In this document: positions 33,966-44,579 of the stretch, in pieces | Layout: each line of letters starts with the position of its first letter | How positions within the stretch are numbered: the stretch's first letter is position 1 | Origin: Camellia lanceoleosa | Taxonomy: Eukaryota; Streptophyta; Magnoliopsida; Ericales; Theaceae | NCBI GenBank assembly: GCA_025200525.1 | Contig: CM045763.1 | Span: 154,572,246 to 154,636,245, forward strand | DNA length: 64,000 bases | Reading direction: 5' to 3' | Made by a program: the position numbers and the translations under genes | Notes under the pieces: model-generated | What the model was told of the DNA's origin: nothing | Seen by the model: only the letters and a program-made list of their open reading frames with translations | The model's database searches: none

Positions 33966-34657
33966 ATTGAGATGTTTGTTTAATTTGATATAACACTAAA
34001 ATGTATATCATTTATGAAGCATGGAAGAGGTTTATGTGTTATTGATACAACACCAAAATGTGTATCCATCTTGGATTTCGAAAGTGTTCTAGTGATGAAC
34101 TATAATCTCATCAAAGGTTTTGGCCAGAGTACTGAGCCTTATTTTCAAACTCAATGTTGAATAAGAAATGGAAAGTGAATTGTAACATAGACTTGATTGT
34201 CATGGAATCGTAATAAGATGTAAACGAATGTATAAGTGTTGACCATCTATTAACTGCTAATCTTTTAGTCATTGTTCATAGTCGGTTTAGTGTATTTCTA
34301 CTGGGCTGTGGCTCACCCTATATGGGACACCATTTTCAGGTACATGAAGCATGCCACCTCCAAGGACATCGCTTGGGAGGCTAGAGGCAGGCAGACGTTT
34401 GTGGTTTTGGTTATCTTTTGTTGTATTACATGTAATTTCAAGCCAAGGGCATAATGTGTATTTGAGTTAGTACTCTCCCCTTTGTAACCAAGTGTCAGCT
34501 TGGAAGGCTGTAAGCCCATAGGGCATTTGATTCTGTTGTTAACATGTAATGTTTCTTGTAAAGAATTACTCTGTGGAATAGAATGATGTTTGTTTCTTAT
34601 ATCAACGCATGTCTAAATTGATGGGTTTAATGTTATTATTTTGAGGGCGTGACAACT

Positions 34658-34669
34658 TGGTATCAGAGC
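34658..34669 (+). other. Primer-binding site, tRNA-iMet type
   Basis: TGGTATCAGAGC starts three bases (ACT) after the 5' LTR end. Confidence 0.9.
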
Positions 34670-35057
34670 GTACCGGGTTCGAATACTTTGGGTACGTGGG
34701 GAGTGATTAGGATCACAATGGGTTTGTCTCGCTTGTTAGAGACTTAGATGTAACGTTATGTGCTTACGTGATAACATGTTTATGTGACTATTTGGGTATA
34801 GGATTTAGTTTCTAAGTTATTGATTGGATCCTTGGGTTTCTGGGAGTCCTGTTGGAAAAGCACCTGATCAATGCTGTTTCTAACTGGAACTCTAGTAACG
34901 CCTCTAGGACTATCATTATCCGGATACAAAATTCGTAAGTGCTTATGTGTTTATGTGCTTACGTGGAGTGAATTACAGTTGTCCATATATTAGGACGTGA
35001 GTGTTTAGCTTCGGCACATGTATGAATGTGCTAATATCCTTTGTTACTTTTACTAGG

Positions 35058-35801
35058 ATGCCTAGGCGAGGAAGTTGTGATTCCCCTCCTTCCGCTCGGG
35101 AAGAGTTGCGGAAACAGTTTGTGGAGTTACGCCAAGGTACTACACCTTTGGTGCGGTTTGAAAGATGGTTTGCTAACCTGTCGAGGTTTGCCCTAGAATT
35201 GGTGGAAACGGAGGAATTGCATTGTTTCAAGTTTGAGAGTAAGCTGCGTGACGACATTCATGTAAGAATAGCGGGGTCTTGGCATAGAAGTTATAGTGTG
35301 CTTGTTAAGGCGGCTACCCATGTAGAGGCTGCGGTGCTAGCAATGGGGCAGAGTGAGGAGGAAGCCATCTCGGCGACTCCCGTGACTCAGGGTGTTAGTA
35401 GGCCTTTTAAGAGGCAGAGGGGTTTAAACCCGCAACAAAGGGGTCGGGCTAGAACTACCCTTCCAGTGTCGGATTTGGGTTCGGGAGAAAGTGAACAGAG
35501 GGGTGCCATTTGTTTCAAATGTGGTCTACTGGGCCACAAGGTTTCGGTTTGCCCGCAAAGGAAAGGGGCAGGATTAGCAGTTCAACCAGTAGTTGTACCA
35601 CCAGGATCATTTACCCAGTTGGGTTTTGGGCCGATCAAACGCTCAGTGAGGAGGCAGTTGTTGGGGTCCTCATCAGCCCAGATTTTGAACCAGTCTCGTG
35701 CTCAGGCACCGCCTACTTGTTGGGTGTGTAATCAACCGGGTCATATTCGACGTTTCTGTACTCAGCCGGGGGCTTCTTTAGGGGTTTTGCAACCTAGCTA
35801 G
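35058..35801 (+). CDS. Shortened Gag protein with two CCHC zinc knuckles
   Basis: I chose the ATG at 35058 (MPRRGSCDSPPSAREEL), which follows the leader as usual for gypsy gag. The open frame extends upstream to 35001 without family resemblance. The protein is 247 residues. It opens with a basic tail fused almost directly to ELRKQFVELRQG, the C-terminal part of the capsid domain. The central capsid segment with the paired tryptophans that relatives carry is missing. ELVETEELHCFKFESKLRDD and WHRSYSVLVKAATHVE follow the family pattern. Two knuckles follow: CFKCGLLGHKVSVC and CWVCNQPGHIRRFC (CX2CX4HX4C), which bind RNA. The frame ends at TAG 35799-35801. A third knuckle lies just downstream in another frame. 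Gag would form or join particles, probably supplied by an autonomous relative. Confidence 0.8.
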   Translation: MPRRGSCDSPPSAREELRKQFVELRQGTTPLVRFERWFANLSRFALELVETEELHCFKFESKLRDDIHVRIAGSWHRSYSVLVKAATHVEAAVLAMGQSEEEAISATPVTQGVSRPFKRQRGLNPQQRGRARTTLPVSDLGSGESEQRGAICFKCGLLGHKVSVCPQRKGAGLAVQPVVVPPGSFTQLGFGPIKRSVRRQLLGSSSAQILNQSRAQAPPTCWVCNQPGHIRRFCTQPGASLGVLQPS

Positions 35802-35914
35802 GCTCAGTTTCATTCAACTAGGCAGGAACAGTATCGTTTTGGGGGACTAGCAGGCTAAATTTCGAGGGCCTCAGTAGAGTTGAGTTCCCAAGCCCAGTTG
35901 GGGAAGTTTGTAGT

Positions 35915-35956
35915 TGTTCCAGGTGTGGACAGAGGGGGCACGTCAGTAGTTCTTGT
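35915..35956 (+). pseudogene. Third CCHC knuckle in a shifted frame downstream of gag
   Basis: Reads CSRCGQRGHVSSSC (CX2CX4HX4C) but lies in a different frame from gag, about 110 bases beyond its stop. It is probably the former C-terminus of gag, cut off by a stop and frameshift. A chance match to such a full pattern is unlikely but possible. Confidence 0.6.
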
Positions 35957-38937
35957 CCGTGGCTTGTAAGCTCATAGGTTATCTTGTATTTGGGGATGAC
36001 CAATTTTGGCGGTCCAACGAGGGACGGCAGTGGTGGTAATACCGTGGGGTTGGTTTTGTTTTGACTAATCCGTTTTGTAACCGGTGAATTATCGTTTTGT
36101 GGCCGTTGGGTTCTGTTCTGTAACCAATGTGTTTTGGGAATGTTGAAACATCTAAACTGTTTGTTTATCTATATACTTATGCTTGGCTTGTTAATATCCT
36201 TGGATTGGGTGGATTGGAATATGCTATAGCTCTAAAAGTTTTATTAATATAATAGGTTGTGGTGAGACCATAAAAAAAAAAATGGTATTAATGCACTCTT
36301 CTGCGTGTGTTTTGGTTTGGGAAAAGTGAGGGCTGTTGGGCCGTGTTTTCAAATTTAGAAAGATCACTGAGAAATGCGTATCTTAATCAGAATTACTAGG
36401 GGGCGAGAACAGTTATACTTGCCGGATGCTTGAAATTTCATTAGTGCTATCTAATTGATCCTTATGTGTGTGAAAGCGGTGTTAGTCTATTGTCGCGGGA
36501 ACTCCTCGAGAGGATGTGAAGTGTGAGATTAATACTAGGTATAGTATGTAATTAACATGGTATTTTATGAGGACATAGCACATAATCTTGTTAGGATTAG
36601 ACTTGTACCTTCGTGGTAGGTAACGTTGCCGAATGGGCATGTGTTATGATTGGTTACTCGATAGAGGGAGTGTTAGTCCCTATATAAGGGTGTGGCTGTT
36701 AACATCGGGAGTGGTACGTTGTGAGCAGCTGGTGCTATATCTCGGGTAGTAGCCTATGTACGTTTCCTAAGTTTTTGGACTTCCTTACTTTGATCGAAAG
36801 TGATAGGTTCGTACCTTAACACTGGTTAGGTCGGGAGATGCTGTTGTGAGGGTTGATTGAATGTATGAACCGTGGTTGGGGTGTGACCCGTGAGTCGAGT
36901 CACTGTAGTAAGTCTTTTACGAAGTCAGGCTTGGGATGGTAATGAGAAAGTTGAGGACCTTTACTCCTCTGGGAATTTAGAATGGTGTATCTTTGAAAGC
37001 CTTATCGGCGATATGCAACGGTGTCGGGGTTGGTTCATGTTGATTGTCTAGCAGTAGCATTGGCTAGTGGTTTGGCACGGAAGCTGGGTGTCTTGATTGT
37101 ACTCGCGAGGTGAGTGACAAGTAAAATTTGGAATGAAGGGTGGACCCTATAAGTCATTGGCGGATGAAGGTGCTATGTTAGTTCGTGTTCGGTACGAATG
37201 GTGACTTGGTAGTGGTGAATGTCACGGTGTAGCAAACCCTGTCAGTTAACTCAGTACGAGGGAAGGGTTATGCAAATCTTATTACTTCGAGTTCAGTCGA
37301 GGTGGTGAGTGAAATCTCTAGATGAGGGAGTTTTGCACGGTGCGAAGCGTGTTAGTGTGTGGTTCGTATGGTTTTTGATTGAAGTCAAGAGGTTGGACGT
37401 TTGGTAAAGTTAGGCCACTTCGGCATAAGTGTTCGTCACCCAGTTTGGACAGTGGTGACACAAGTGAAGTAGGAGAGTTGTGAAGAGTGAGTGAGGTACT
37501 CAGTTGGAATCGTTTTGATTCATTTGGTCCTTGTTAGTATGTTGTAAAGCACGGGGGCTGTGCAATGTTATCCGTCGTGTCGTTACGATATTGGAAATTT
37601 CAAGTGTTTAAGAGTTCTTTTATGAAAGCTCTGTTTTGAGTACAGCGTCATCAACGTGAGTATGACGGGTTTCGTGGGATGGCTATGTTGTGTTTCACTT
37701 GGGGTTCATTGGATACTCCTTGTAAACTAAGATGATTTTTGTTCAAGACCTTGAAATTTTGGGCTAGTAATGTGCTGTAATGTTGTTCCTTACCCGTGCT
37801 TCGTCGTACACCTGTTGTGTGAAAGTTGACTAGAAGCCTTGTGCACGAATGTTTCCGTGTTTCCTTTGTTGGGATATTAAGTACCAAATATTAGTTTAAA
37901 GTATTGTGGGTAGTTGGGACATGGTGGATGTCTCAGAACACTGTAGTGTTAGAATGTGTCTTACTATTATCATTATTATCGAGTCTGGATAAGCCGGACT
38001 TTTCCATTCGTTAAGATATTGTGAAAACGTAATGGGGTTGAGGAAACCACTTGGGTAAGTAAATTTCGGTTCCAAGAGAGAGGTATATGGATCCATTGGT
38101 AGGTATGTGAACGTATGTTGAACATCTGGTTGTATTGATGAACTGTACGAATATTACATGTGTTTCAGTCTATGGTAATATTATGGAAGTTAATTTAGCA
38201 TTATATATGTTAAATGTGACGTGGAAATGCAAATGTATCGTTAATAGTGAATGTGCTTCGGAATTGAGAACCATGCATGTTTGAAGTTATTGAAATTGAA
38301 AGAAATGCATGCCGATAATGCCTGTTATAGCATATATTGTAAATTGTCTCTTGAATAGAGATAGGATAACCAACAATGGGTTAGGTTGTTGAATGCTAAA
38401 TTGTGTATTATGGAGAAATTGATTTAAATTCAAATGTTATGAGAAATTTCAATGAGAGGACTTGACCAAATCAAATGAGAATGGTTATGTATTGTGAATA
38501 ACACCGTGTTTATGAAAAATGTTTACAAACTCTTGGATTTCGCATGAGGAATGCAAAATTTATTTCGGGAACATTAACGTTGAAAACTTAATTATTTTTG
38601 AGAAAATGCCCTTTTAACCAGAGAATAATTTTCTTTACATTCATACAAAAGGCTTGCATTAGTTGTTCTATTCGGGATTGTGATTTTGATTAGTGACTTA
38701 GCTTGGAGCGTTAGTCGGTTATTTTGATGAGTTATCTCGGAGAGGGTTTGGTTTTGTTGAAGTTTGGTATGCCGGGGTGTTGTTTCTCTTTCGGATCATG
38801 TTTCCTTGTTAAGCCTTTCCCATGTGTGAGGGTAAGTGGACAATCAGTTGTGAGATTAACATCTTTGTATTGTGAGCTTTGTGATAAGTTGGTCTCATGT
38901 TTTGTCGTTTCCTTAATTTCGGGGACAAAATTCTTTA
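35957..38937 (+). other. Non-coding interior of the gag-only element
   Basis: About 3 kb without any open frame over 80 codons and without recognisable protease, RT, RNase H or integrase motifs on either strand. It sits where pol would be. It may be badly decayed pol or unrelated filler; nothing by eye decides. Confidence 0.6.
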
Positions 38938-38948
38938 AGGAGGGAAGG
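38938..38948 (+). other. Polypurine tract of the gag-only element
   Basis: AGGAGGGAAGG lies next to the 3' LTR and follows GGGGACAAAATTCTTTAA, a sequence often seen before the 3' LTR in gypsy chromoviruses. Confidence 0.8.
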
Positions 38949-38949
38949 T

Positions 38950-41341
38950 TATAGCGATCCCAGTTTCCCTTTCTTTAATTGTTGCATCCGGACTTAGGTT
39001 CCGTGGAGTTGGTTGTTGTGTATATCTTGTTTACATCCTTTACTCCTTGTATTTGAGTCTTGAGTTGTGTTGGGCAGGTTTGAAACAGGTTGGTTGAGCT
39101 TAGAAACACAAACTAGTTGCCCAGATTTTGGCATGTCCGCTAAAGCGGGTCCTTCTTTGTTGCTTCTCCGCTCGAGCGGGAGTTCTGATGCTCGAGCGTG
39201 TTTTCCCATCTCCCAGTATTTTCTTCTGCAGTATTGGACGCTCGAGCGGGTGTTTTGACGCTCGAGTGTGAGTTTGTGTGTGACGCTCGAGCGGAGATTT
39301 TGACGCTCGAGCGGGGACTTGGTTCAGTGTAAAGTTCTGGAAGTGTGTATCCGTCGCTCGAGCAGGATTTTTGACGCTCGAGCGGGAGTCTGTGAGTGAC
39401 ACTCGAGCGGGGGTTTCACGCTCGAGCAGGGCCACTTTTATATAAGACCGAGATCCGGGTTTCTGAATCACTTTTTCAACTCCATTTCCCTCTCTTACTT
39501 TTCTAAACCTCCATTGTTGAGCTTCTCACTCTAGAGCTCTACCTTCTCTCTAGGTATTGATCTAGTAGGTGTGATTTCCTCACCTTTGGCCTTTACAAAA
39601 AAAGTTCTTGATCGTCGAGGGCTATCTTTTGATTCGAGAAATTTGTGATTTGGAGCACTTTCGTTTTCTTCATCTTCTTCGTTGGGTGTCACCTTTTGAG
39701 GTAGGGATAACCTACTCCATCTTATGAGCTTTGTCTTTGAATTTTAGTATTTTGATATGTTGGGGGTTGTTGGGTAATTTTTGAGAAAGTTTGGGCCTTT
39801 GTGTAATTTTACAAAAGTTGGAGTTTTAATTATATAAACCTATATGCAAGTTAGGCATAGAGAAATGAAATTAATGTTGGAACATTGATGAGAATGGAAC
39901 CTTAGGGTTGTTTGTGAATTATGGTAAGTTGCCCTAACTAGTTTAATCAATTAATGTATATAATTAATTAAAGAAAATGAGGAATTGAATTGAGAATGTT
40001 GAAATTGGGAATGTATGGGACTAAAAAGTGTAGTTGAATCATTTATTGCTCACCTAGTTGAAATGTTGATATATTATCCATTTGTGCATTTATATCCTGT
40101 TTAGAAATAATTGCTTGGGACTACCGGTGGAGGGTAGTATTGATTGTTGTAGACAATGCATGATGATTAGGCAAACTAAAACTAATCAATTGGATGTGTC
40201 ATAGAGTATGACGGTTGATAGAATACATTAACTTCATGTATTGATAGATTGTGCATATGACCAATGTGTTTATGTGCATTATGTGTAGACGGTTGATAGA
40301 ATACATTAACTTTATGTATTGATTGATTGCGTATATGATTATGTGTTTATATGCATTGCTTGTGTATGGGAGGAGATGGGGGATGTACTCTCTAGTTTAG
40401 GGGAAGATGGGGGATGTCCCTCTAAACCGGTTAATGGTTAAGGGAAGATGGGGGATGGACCCAGGGATGCAGCTCATATGCTCTCCCATTGGAATGATGA
40501 CACAGCTCATATGCTTGTCTATTGAAGTATTGATATAGCTCATATGTTTGTCTATTGAAGTGTTGATATAGCTCATATGCTTATCTGTGGTGGTGATGAT
40601 ATAGCTCGTATGCTTACCTGTGGTAGTAGTGATATAGCTCATATGCTTATCTATTGAGATGTTTGTTTAATTTGATATAGCACTAAAATGTATATCATTT
40701 ATGAAGCATGGAAGTGGTTTATGTGTTATTGACACAACACCAAAATGTGTATCCATCTTGGATTTCGAAAGTGTTCTAGTGATGAACTATAATCTCATCA
40801 AAGGTTTTGGCCAGAGTACTGAGCCTTGTTTTCAAACTCAATGTTGAATAAGAAATGGAAAGTGAATTGTAACATAGACTTGATTGTCATGGAATCGTAA
40901 TAAGATGTAAACGAATGTATAAGTGTTGACCATCTATTAACTGCTAATCTTTTAGTCATTGTTCATAGTCGGTTTAGTGTATTTCTACTGGGCTGTGGCT
41001 CACCCTATATGGGACACCATTTTCAGGTACATGAAGCATGCCACCTCCAAGGACATCGCTTGGGAGGCTAGAGGCAGGCAGACGTTTGTGGTTTTGGTTA
41101 TCTTTTGTTGTATTACATGTAATTTCAAGCCAAGGGCTTAATGTGTATTTGAGTTAGTACTCTCCCCTTTGTAACCAAGTGTTAGCTTGGAAAGCAGTAA
41201 GCCCATAGGGCATTTGATTCTGTTGTTAACATGTAATGTTTCTTGTAAAGAATTACTTTGTGGAATAGAATGATGTTTGTTTCTTATATCAACGCATGTC
41301 TAAATTGATGGGTTTAATGTTATTATTTTGAGGGCATGACA
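38950..41341 (+). repeat. 3' LTR of the gag-only element (2392 bp)
   Basis: Starts TATAGCGATCCC and ends GGGCATGACA, followed by AAGAA. It contains its own palindrome array (39139-39427), with an extra decamer relative to the left LTR (near 39303), and the TATATAA box at 39439. Confidence 0.95.
39139..39427. repeat. Array of palindromic CGCTCGAGCG decamers, 3' LTR
   Basis: About eleven copies, more of them perfect than in the left LTR, and again ending about 11 bp before TATATAA. Differences between the LTRs (CGCTTGAGCG against CGCTCGAGCG at matching places) are CpG transitions. Confidence 0.92.
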
Positions 41342-41539
41342 AAGAAAATGCATGAAGTGGGGAACATGTCAAAATTGACTTGAAGATGTGATGCCAAAGC
41401 CATGTCAGCCTTTGACATATCGGGTTGAGTTCATTCTTGCAGCCAAAATAGAACTGTTGGACTACCATGTTGAAATTGACATATCGGGTGGAGATGCTCT
41501 TACACCTCATTAGGAGGTTCCTGATTCGAATATTCTCAC

Positions 41540-42296
41540 ATTACAACAATTTACACTTTTGGTGACCAAAATTGGTGATTAAAACAAATTTTGCCAAAAG
41601 GTGTATAATAGATGACAAAAAATTAAATTGGTCAACGTTGTTCAAGATTTAGCTACTAATGTTTTTTATTAAGGTATATTAGTTATTGACGATTAAAAAA
41701 ATATTTAGTCACCAAATATGCCACAATAGAAGACAAAAAAAATATTGGGCAGTGTTAGTTTAAGTTTTAGGCTACTAAAACTTTCGGCAACTAAATATTG
41801 ACTTTTGGCGACTAAATTTTTTTTTAGTATACATTTGTCTTATTTCTCAAGTTTTGAATTTTATTTGTATTAATTGTGTTGTGTTTGATTTTCATAATGA
41901 TTTTTTTTTCTTAGATAGGCGTAATGATTATTATTAAGGGTAAATTATAAATAGGTTTTAATAGTTGGATTTAATTCATATCATGTCCTATTAAAAATAA
42001 AGCATAGCAAAATTGTTGCTAAAAATAATTTTTTGTGACAATTTTTTGCATATGTGGCTAAAAATTGATAATTAGTAACTTTTTTGTTATCACGGTTTTT
42101 ATAAATTATTGCTAAAACTCACAATTAATGACGTTTTTGTGATGAATTTTTCACCATGTCATTGAAAGTTGAAAAGTAAAGACTTTTTTTGTGACGATTT
42201 TTTTAAACTGTCGCTAAAACTTATAATTAGTAACATTTTTTGTGACAATTTTTAAACTGTCACTAAAATTAACAATTAGTGACATTTTTAATAGTG
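41540..42296. repeat. CACTA-like end or foldback element with GTGAC repeats
   Basis: Many short direct and inverted units of TTTTTGTGACAATTTTT and (A/C)TGTC(A/G)CTAAAA, mostly at 42010-42290. The right boundary candidate is GTGACATTTTTAATAGTG (complement CACTATTAAAAATGTCAC), which looks like a CACTA terminus. No matching left terminus was found. Non-coding. Confidence 0.4.
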
Positions 42297-42429
42297 TTTG
42301 ATGAAAAATGCTATTAATTATCATAGTATCTATTGAACCATAAGTCAACCATTAGGACCTATATGTAAGTCCCCTTATTATTAATTTTAGTCAAAACCTC
42401 TCAATTGGATCCTTATTTGGTGAAAATGA

Positions 42430-43080
42430 TAATTCAATTTATTTTGCTTCATAAACCCCTTAAGGATGATGCACATAATTGAGTATGGACATAGTAATTA
42501 TTACTTTTTTCCTTGACCCCTTAAGTATGTACTCTGTTTTTTGTAACAGTAAAATGTTACTGTGAATTAGAGTAAGACAAAGTAACAAATGATTATTTAT
42601 ATCAATTTCGATGATATTTTTTTTTATTGTTTTTGAAGAATTTCATAGTCAACATAGATCTTACTTGATAGATCAGGAAGAGAGAATTTTAAAAATTCTA
42701 ATATTTTAAAAAATTGACATTTAAATCAAAAGTTATATTATTTTAAAATTTGAAATATTAAATTACTTACTAATTATATTTTGGTGATAGGGGTATGTGT
42801 TAGATTTTTTAAGAAAAACTTTTTATGGTTATTCTTAATGCATTAGAATTTTATTATGAGAGAATTTTGACCAAATATCTCTTGATTGTAATATCATTAA
42901 TTAATAAAAAACAAAAAACAGTTGGATCACTAAGATTAGACAGTTACGTGATTTATTACAAGTTGTCAAATAATTAGATGGCAATGATTTTTAGAGAAAC
43001 TAAAATAGGAAACAAAGTGCATGCATGGAAGATAGCATTTGATAATAATAAAATCAACCCTATATTCATTTATCAACAGA
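42430..43080. repeat. Dispersed repeat family, copy C (upstream of the NAC relic)
   Basis: Closely matches 15480-16010 over about 550 bp: GTAACAGTAAAATGTTACT, GATATTTTTTTTTATT, GTTGGATCA...TAAGATTAGACGG-type blocks, and GGAAGATAGCATTTG. It also shares CATAATTGAGTA(A/T)GGA with the region near 16325. It ends about 150 bp before the NAC promoter. Confidence 0.75.
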
Positions 43081-43227
43081 AGATAGCATTTGATTAACCT
43101 AGTTTACAAAATACAAATTATTATTATTTTACTTGTAATGCAAGCAAACTTATTACTGAAGAAAGAAATTCATCTAAAACCAAACACTACCCGACTTCAA
43201 AAACATAGTCGGCTGAGTCTCAAAGCC

Positions 43228-43236
43228 CTATATATT
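43228..43236 (+). promoter_or_regulatory. TATA box of the NAC relic
   Basis: CTATATATT about 150 bp before the NAC reading frame, followed by a CT-rich leader (CTCTCTTCTCACTTTACTTTC) typical of plant 5' ends. Confidence 0.5.
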
Positions 43237-43378
43237 ACTCTCTTCTCACTTTACTTTCACGTATTGTTTCCATAATCTAATCTCTCTCAAATTCTTATTT
43301 CCCAAGAAAAGAAAAAAAAAATTCTGTAGTCTTTCAGTTACTTTTTTCGACTATTTTATATCTCAAGAAAAATCAGCA

Positions 43379-43497
43379 ATAGCAGCCAAGATTACAATAG
43401 GATACAAATTTATACCAACGGACAAAGAACTTGTTCTTTATTATCTGAGAGCAAAGGCCAAAGGACAGCCATTACCGGTAGAGAGTTTAATGAATGA
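43379..43497 (+). pseudogene. NAC transcription-factor relic, exon 1 (5' part)
   Basis: Encodes GYKFIPTDKELVLYYLRAK followed by GQPLPVESLMN. This is subdomain A of the NAC DNA-binding domain, whose consensus includes G-FRFHPTDEELV and YYL. No in-frame ATG exists upstream. ATA at 43379-43381, followed by GCAGCCAAG, is where a start would fit, so the initiator has probably mutated from ATG. The exon is cut after LMN by the copia element. The AATGA duplication (43493-43497 and 61420-61424) shows that the exon was continuous, since the frame resumes at 61425 with CNLYDDQELSKIF. NAC proteins are plant-specific regulators; this copy cannot make one. Confidence 0.88.
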
Positions 43498-43957
43498 TGT
43501 AAATAATTTTATGGTGTTATGCATATAACAACCTTGAAAATCCAAAATCGTGAACTATCATGACTTTCACAAATAATAACATAATGTAGAAAATAAATAA
43601 CATACCCGAATCAGTTATGCGAAACTTTCGAGTGACCCAAAATTGATTGAACATAAACATAATAATAATATTAGTGGAAAAGGGTTTTTCTCTCTTGACC
43701 CTCTTTAGAATACATTGAATTCAGAATTAATTTGATGGGTAGTCTGAATGTCCTTTTATAGGTATAGAGAGTTTCAGTTTTCTTATTCAACAATAATTCC
43801 ACTTTCCCATCAAAGTAGAATACTTAGAAAACACTCTTCTTTATTTACTAATTAATTGCAGCAAAAAATATGGAATCATAATCCTGCCAAATCTTTAATT
43901 CATATTACCATATCATGTGGGTCAATATAATGACTAAATAAATAATTTAGTCTTACA
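43498..43957 (-). repeat. 3' LTR of the copia element
   Basis: 460 bp; closely matches 60960-61419. It is followed by TTCTCCCACTTGG, which is the polypurine tract read from the other strand. Confidence 0.95.
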
Positions 43958-43970
43958 TTCTCCCACTTGG
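43958..43970 (-). other. Polypurine tract of the copia element
   Basis: On the reverse strand CCAAGTGGGAGAA runs directly into TGTAAGAC, a hallmark of plant copia elements. Confidence 0.9.
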
Positions 43971-44579
43971 CCCATATGAGAACTTACATCAAGATTTAAC
44001 AAGCTAAACATTAGGCGCGTAATAAACCATATTCAATATTACCTTTGATTTGGTTATCATCATAATGCTATAATTAAATAGTTCACTAATATAAGTCATG
44101 GCGGTTCTACACCAATAGTGCGATATAGTCCCTTTCATGTACTACAACACTAGCAACTAGTTTAATATAGCCCTTTAAGTGAAAAGTATAAAGAGGTCCA
44201 ACAATAATGTCTTTTATGAAAGACTATTCCTGTTGTCATTCATTCATTCTCACATATGTGCGTACTCATTTCACAATAGGAAATATATCAGAAACACAAT
44301 TAATGAGATCTCAATGTGTCAAATGACACAATCAATCATAAACAACTGTTGTAGATTACATTTAAGACCCAATTGATAAATTTCTTAAGTGTCTTTAAGA
44401 GTAATCCCTTCATCAATAGATATGCACTTAAAAGTTATATACTTATGTGTTTTATTGACACTTTCTGTTTCTGAAATTCTTTTTTAACGACAAAGTATTT
44501 CAATTATATGTGTTTAGCATCATTAGAATACTTGTCATTCTAAGAAAATAAAACAATTTGCGAAATTATCACAATAAAT

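Larger units (their letters stand above)
32282..34654 (+). repeat. 5' LTR of the gag-only element (2373 bp)
   Basis: TATAGCGATCCC...GGGCGTGACA. It holds the CGCTCGAGCG array (32470-32741), a TATATAA box (32752-32758), a CT-rich leader, and ~36-bp tandem repeats (33780-33965). It is nearly identical to 38950-41341. Confidence 0.95.
32282..41341 (+). mobile_element. Gag-only LTR retrotransposon with TA...CA termini, TSD AAGAA
   Basis: LTRs at 32282-34654 and 38950-41341 begin TATAGCGATCCCAG and end GGGC(G/A)TGACA. The element is flanked by perfect AAGAA duplications (32277-32281 and 41342-41346). The interior has an iMet-type primer-binding site at 34658, a shortened gag with zinc knuckles, about 3 kb of non-coding DNA and a polypurine tract, but no protease, RT or integrase. 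This matches the class called TR-GAG: non-autonomous gypsy relatives that keep only gag. The start TA instead of TG is noncanonical. The duplications here and at 46637-48768 place the boundary there, so it is a property of the family and not an error. High similarity of the two LTRs suggests a fairly recent insertion. Confidence 0.93.
31413..41499. mobile_element. MITE-like DNA element split by the gag-only retrotransposon
   Basis: The left end is GAGCAATTCCACTC at 31413. The right end is GGGTGGAGATGCTC at 41486-41499, the complement of GAGCATCTCCACCC. TTA flanks both (31410-31412 and 41500-41502). The two halves (869 and about 153 bp) total about 1.0 kb once the retrotransposon and its duplicated AAGAA are set aside. 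They share TGTCAATTT / AAATTGACAT blocks. TTA plus GAGCATCTCCA-type ends suggest a PIF/Harbinger-derived element. The pairing is inferred. Confidence 0.5.

Noticed and set aside
34272..34454. 60-codon frame (YFYWAVAHPIWDTIF) present in both gag-only LTRs at 34272 and 40959
   Set aside because: It is conserved only because the two LTRs are near-identical copies. The related solo LTRs do not keep the frame.
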